Origin: Sphingomonadaceae bacterium
GTDB lineage: Bacteria > Pseudomonadota > Alphaproteobacteria > Sphingomonadales > Sphingomonadaceae
Assembly (NCBI GenBank): GCA_014380205.1
Contig: JACMKH010000487.1
Coordinates: forward strand, 1-6,544
Length of the DNA: 6,544 nucleotides
Direction of reading: 5' to 3'
In this document: positions 5,398 to 6,544 of the stretch, piece by piece
Numbering within the stretch: position 1 is the first letter of the stretch
Layout: each line of letters opens with the position of its first letter
Translations under genes and position numbers: made by a program
Notes under the pieces: generated by a model
The model's input: the letters and a program-made list of their open reading frames with translations, nothing else
What the model was told of the DNA's origin: nothing
Databases searched by the model: none

Positions 5398-6544
5398 TCA
5401 GGAACCGAGCGAGACAAGCTCGCTATGTAGCGCGGCGATCGCGGCGTCGGACGTGGCTGGGGACTGCGTGCGCCTGTGCGCGGAGGCGGCATCGCGGATT
5501 GCTCGCGCCCAGTCATCCGGGTCGTCAGGCAGGATCGCCCCGGAAGCGGGCGCCGACGTCCGGCGCCACGCCTCGGCGCTTGCGATTGTCTTGCAGCCGC
5601 AAGCCAGCGCAAGGCCGAGCGCGGTCTCGAGCCCCGATCCCGGCTCCAGCGGTCGTTCGCGCGGCGCGACGACGAGATCGCAGCGCGCGAACAGGTCGGG
5701 CCAGCGCGCGGCGAGCGGCAGCCCAAGAAAATCGACCCGATCACCCACGCCGAGCCGCGCCGCGCGTTCGCCGAGCGCGGCCATCGCCGGCCCACGCCCG
5801 ATCAGCACGAGCCTCAGGAGCGGATCCTCCCCCAACAGCACGGCAAAGGCCGCGAGCAGCCTTTCGAGCCCAGGATCGTCGTCGAGCGGGGCGACGCATC
5901 CGATCAACCGCGCTTCGTCGGGGATCGCGAACTCGAGCGCCGCAAGCGTCGGATCGCCGGGCGGGGTCTCGAAATGGTCTAGCGCGACGCGCGGCGTCTC
6001 CCCGCCCGCCACCGCGATGGCCTCTGCGAGCACCTCGCTTCGCGCGACGACCGCGCTCGCCGCTTTGACCAGCCAAGCGAGCCGGAGGCGATTGACTTCG
6101 CCGCGCTCGCCACCCGCTTCCGCGGCGATGGCGCCGATATCAAGCAGCACGGGCGATCCCGCGAGCCGGGCCGTGGTCAGCGCCTTGCGCGTCGCGGCAA
6201 GCCCGGAGGCGAGAATATGGACGAGGCGGGGGGGGGGCTCGATCGGATCGAGCGCGAAACGGGCCATCTCGACCGCGCGCCATGCGAGCCCCACTTGCTC
6301 GGCGATCGCCCCAATTCGCGCGACGCGATGGTCGAGCCGATCGCTGACGGCATGGATAATGAGCACACCATCCGAGCGCCCGCTACTAATGCGAACGTCG
6401 CGCAACTGGCTGTCGGGATGGCCCTGCCACAGGATATAGGCATCCTCGGCGATCCGCGCGAGCATATCCGATTGCGCCTCGTTAAACAGCTGCGCGCCGC
6501 GGATCGCCTCGCCAATCGCCGCGGGCGCAGCGACCAGCCCCCGC
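5398..6544 (-). CDS. GT-B-fold (GT4-like) glycosyltransferase, 5' end cut by right window edge
   Basis: The frame is open from the right edge to a TGA at 5398-5400, giving 381 visible residues. The true start lies outside: the first in-frame ATG (6465) is preceded by 26 more sense codons with no stop. Numbering from that Met, a Rossmann-like segment starts at about 34 (VLIIHAVSDRLDHRVARIGA), as in the acceptor domain of group 1 glycosyltransferases. The donor-binding half runs from about 186 (ARLIGCVAPLDDDPGLERLL), through LRLVLIGRGPAM (217-228) and VDFLGLP (244-250), to DLVVAPRERPLEPGSGLE and ALACGCKTIAS (286-296). The layout is that of GT4. However, the positions of the two Glu of the usual E-x7-E motif appear to be Ser277 and Leu285, so donor-sugar binding may differ. 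There is no signal peptide or membrane span in the visible part, so it should act in the cytoplasm on the growing chain. Donor and acceptor cannot be read from sequence. A run of ten C (coding strand) lies at codons 77-80. An 86-bp gap separates it from ugd. Confidence 0.8.
   Translation of the reverse strand, partial: RGLVAAPAAIGEAIRGAQLFNEAQSDMLARIAEDAYILWQGHPDSQLRDVRISSGRSDGVLIIHAVSDRLDHRVARIGAIAEQVGLAWRAVEMARFALDPIEPPPRLVHILASGLAATRKALTTARLAGSPVLLDIGAIAAEAGGERGEVNRLRLAWLVKAASAVVARSEVLAEAIAVAGGETPRVALDHFETPPGDPTLAALEFAIPDEARLIGCVAPLDDDPGLERLLAAFAVLLGEDPLLRLVLIGRGPAMAALGERAARLGVGDRVDFLGLPLAARWPDLFARCDLVVAPRERPLEPGSGLETALGLALACGCKTIASAEAWRRTSAPASGAILPDDPDDWARAIRDAASAHRRTQSPATSDAAIAALHSELVSLGS
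6228..6237 (-). repeat. Homopolymer tract of ten C (coding strand) inside the glycosyltransferase gene
   Basis: On the plus strand, ten consecutive G are read at 6228-6237. On the coding strand they give three CCC proline codons (residues 77-79 counted from the Met at 6465) plus the first base of the next Arg codon. The frame is intact across the tract as given. Poly-C/poly-G runs of this length are known slippage sites in surface-polysaccharide genes of some bacteria; whether this one varies is not visible from one sequence. Confidence 0.95.

Overview
The window is a GC-rich stretch packed with genes that all read on the minus strand. Base composition, codon use (strong G/C in third positions) and the protein sequences point to an alphaproteobacterium, most likely a sphingomonad. 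That placement is an impression from composition and protein style, not the result of a search. No RNA genes, insertion sequences, CRISPR arrays or convincing terminators are visible.

Reading in the direction of transcription (right to left), the layout is: (1) the 3' part of a GT-B-fold glycosyltransferase gene cut by the right edge (6544 to 5398); (2) a complete UDP-glucose 6-dehydrogenase (5311 to 3947); (3) a KpsM-type ABC-2 permease (3937 to 3077); (4) its KpsT-type ATPase (3074 to 2418); (5) a KpsE-type inner-membrane polysaccharide co-polymerase/export protein (2421 to 1288); (6) the first 430 codons of a KpsD-type periplasmic/outer-membrane polysaccharide export protein (1291 to the left edge), which has no stop codon inside the window. 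Junctions are tight: 86 bp, 9 bp, 2 bp, then two ATGA overlaps of 4 bp each. The last five genes therefore look like one translationally coupled unit. The promoter must lie outside the window or in the 86-bp gap, where I see no clear -35/-10 pair.

Together the genes describe ABC-transporter-dependent capsule (or similar surface polysaccharide) production. The glycosyltransferase would add a sugar to the chain in the cytoplasm and Ugd would make UDP-glucuronate as a building block. KpsM and KpsT would move the finished chain across the inner membrane, and KpsE and KpsD would carry it across the periplasm and outer membrane. The gene order M-T-E-D matches classical kps clusters.

This is a recognisable system and I do not see a new type of machinery. 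The points worth a second look are a run of ten C residues (coding strand) inside the glycosyltransferase gene, which could make it phase-variable; a glycosyltransferase with a degenerate nucleotide-sugar motif and an extra N-terminal segment; an ambiguous kpsM start; a non-lipidated KpsD-type protein; and lower GC in part of kpsT than in ugd.
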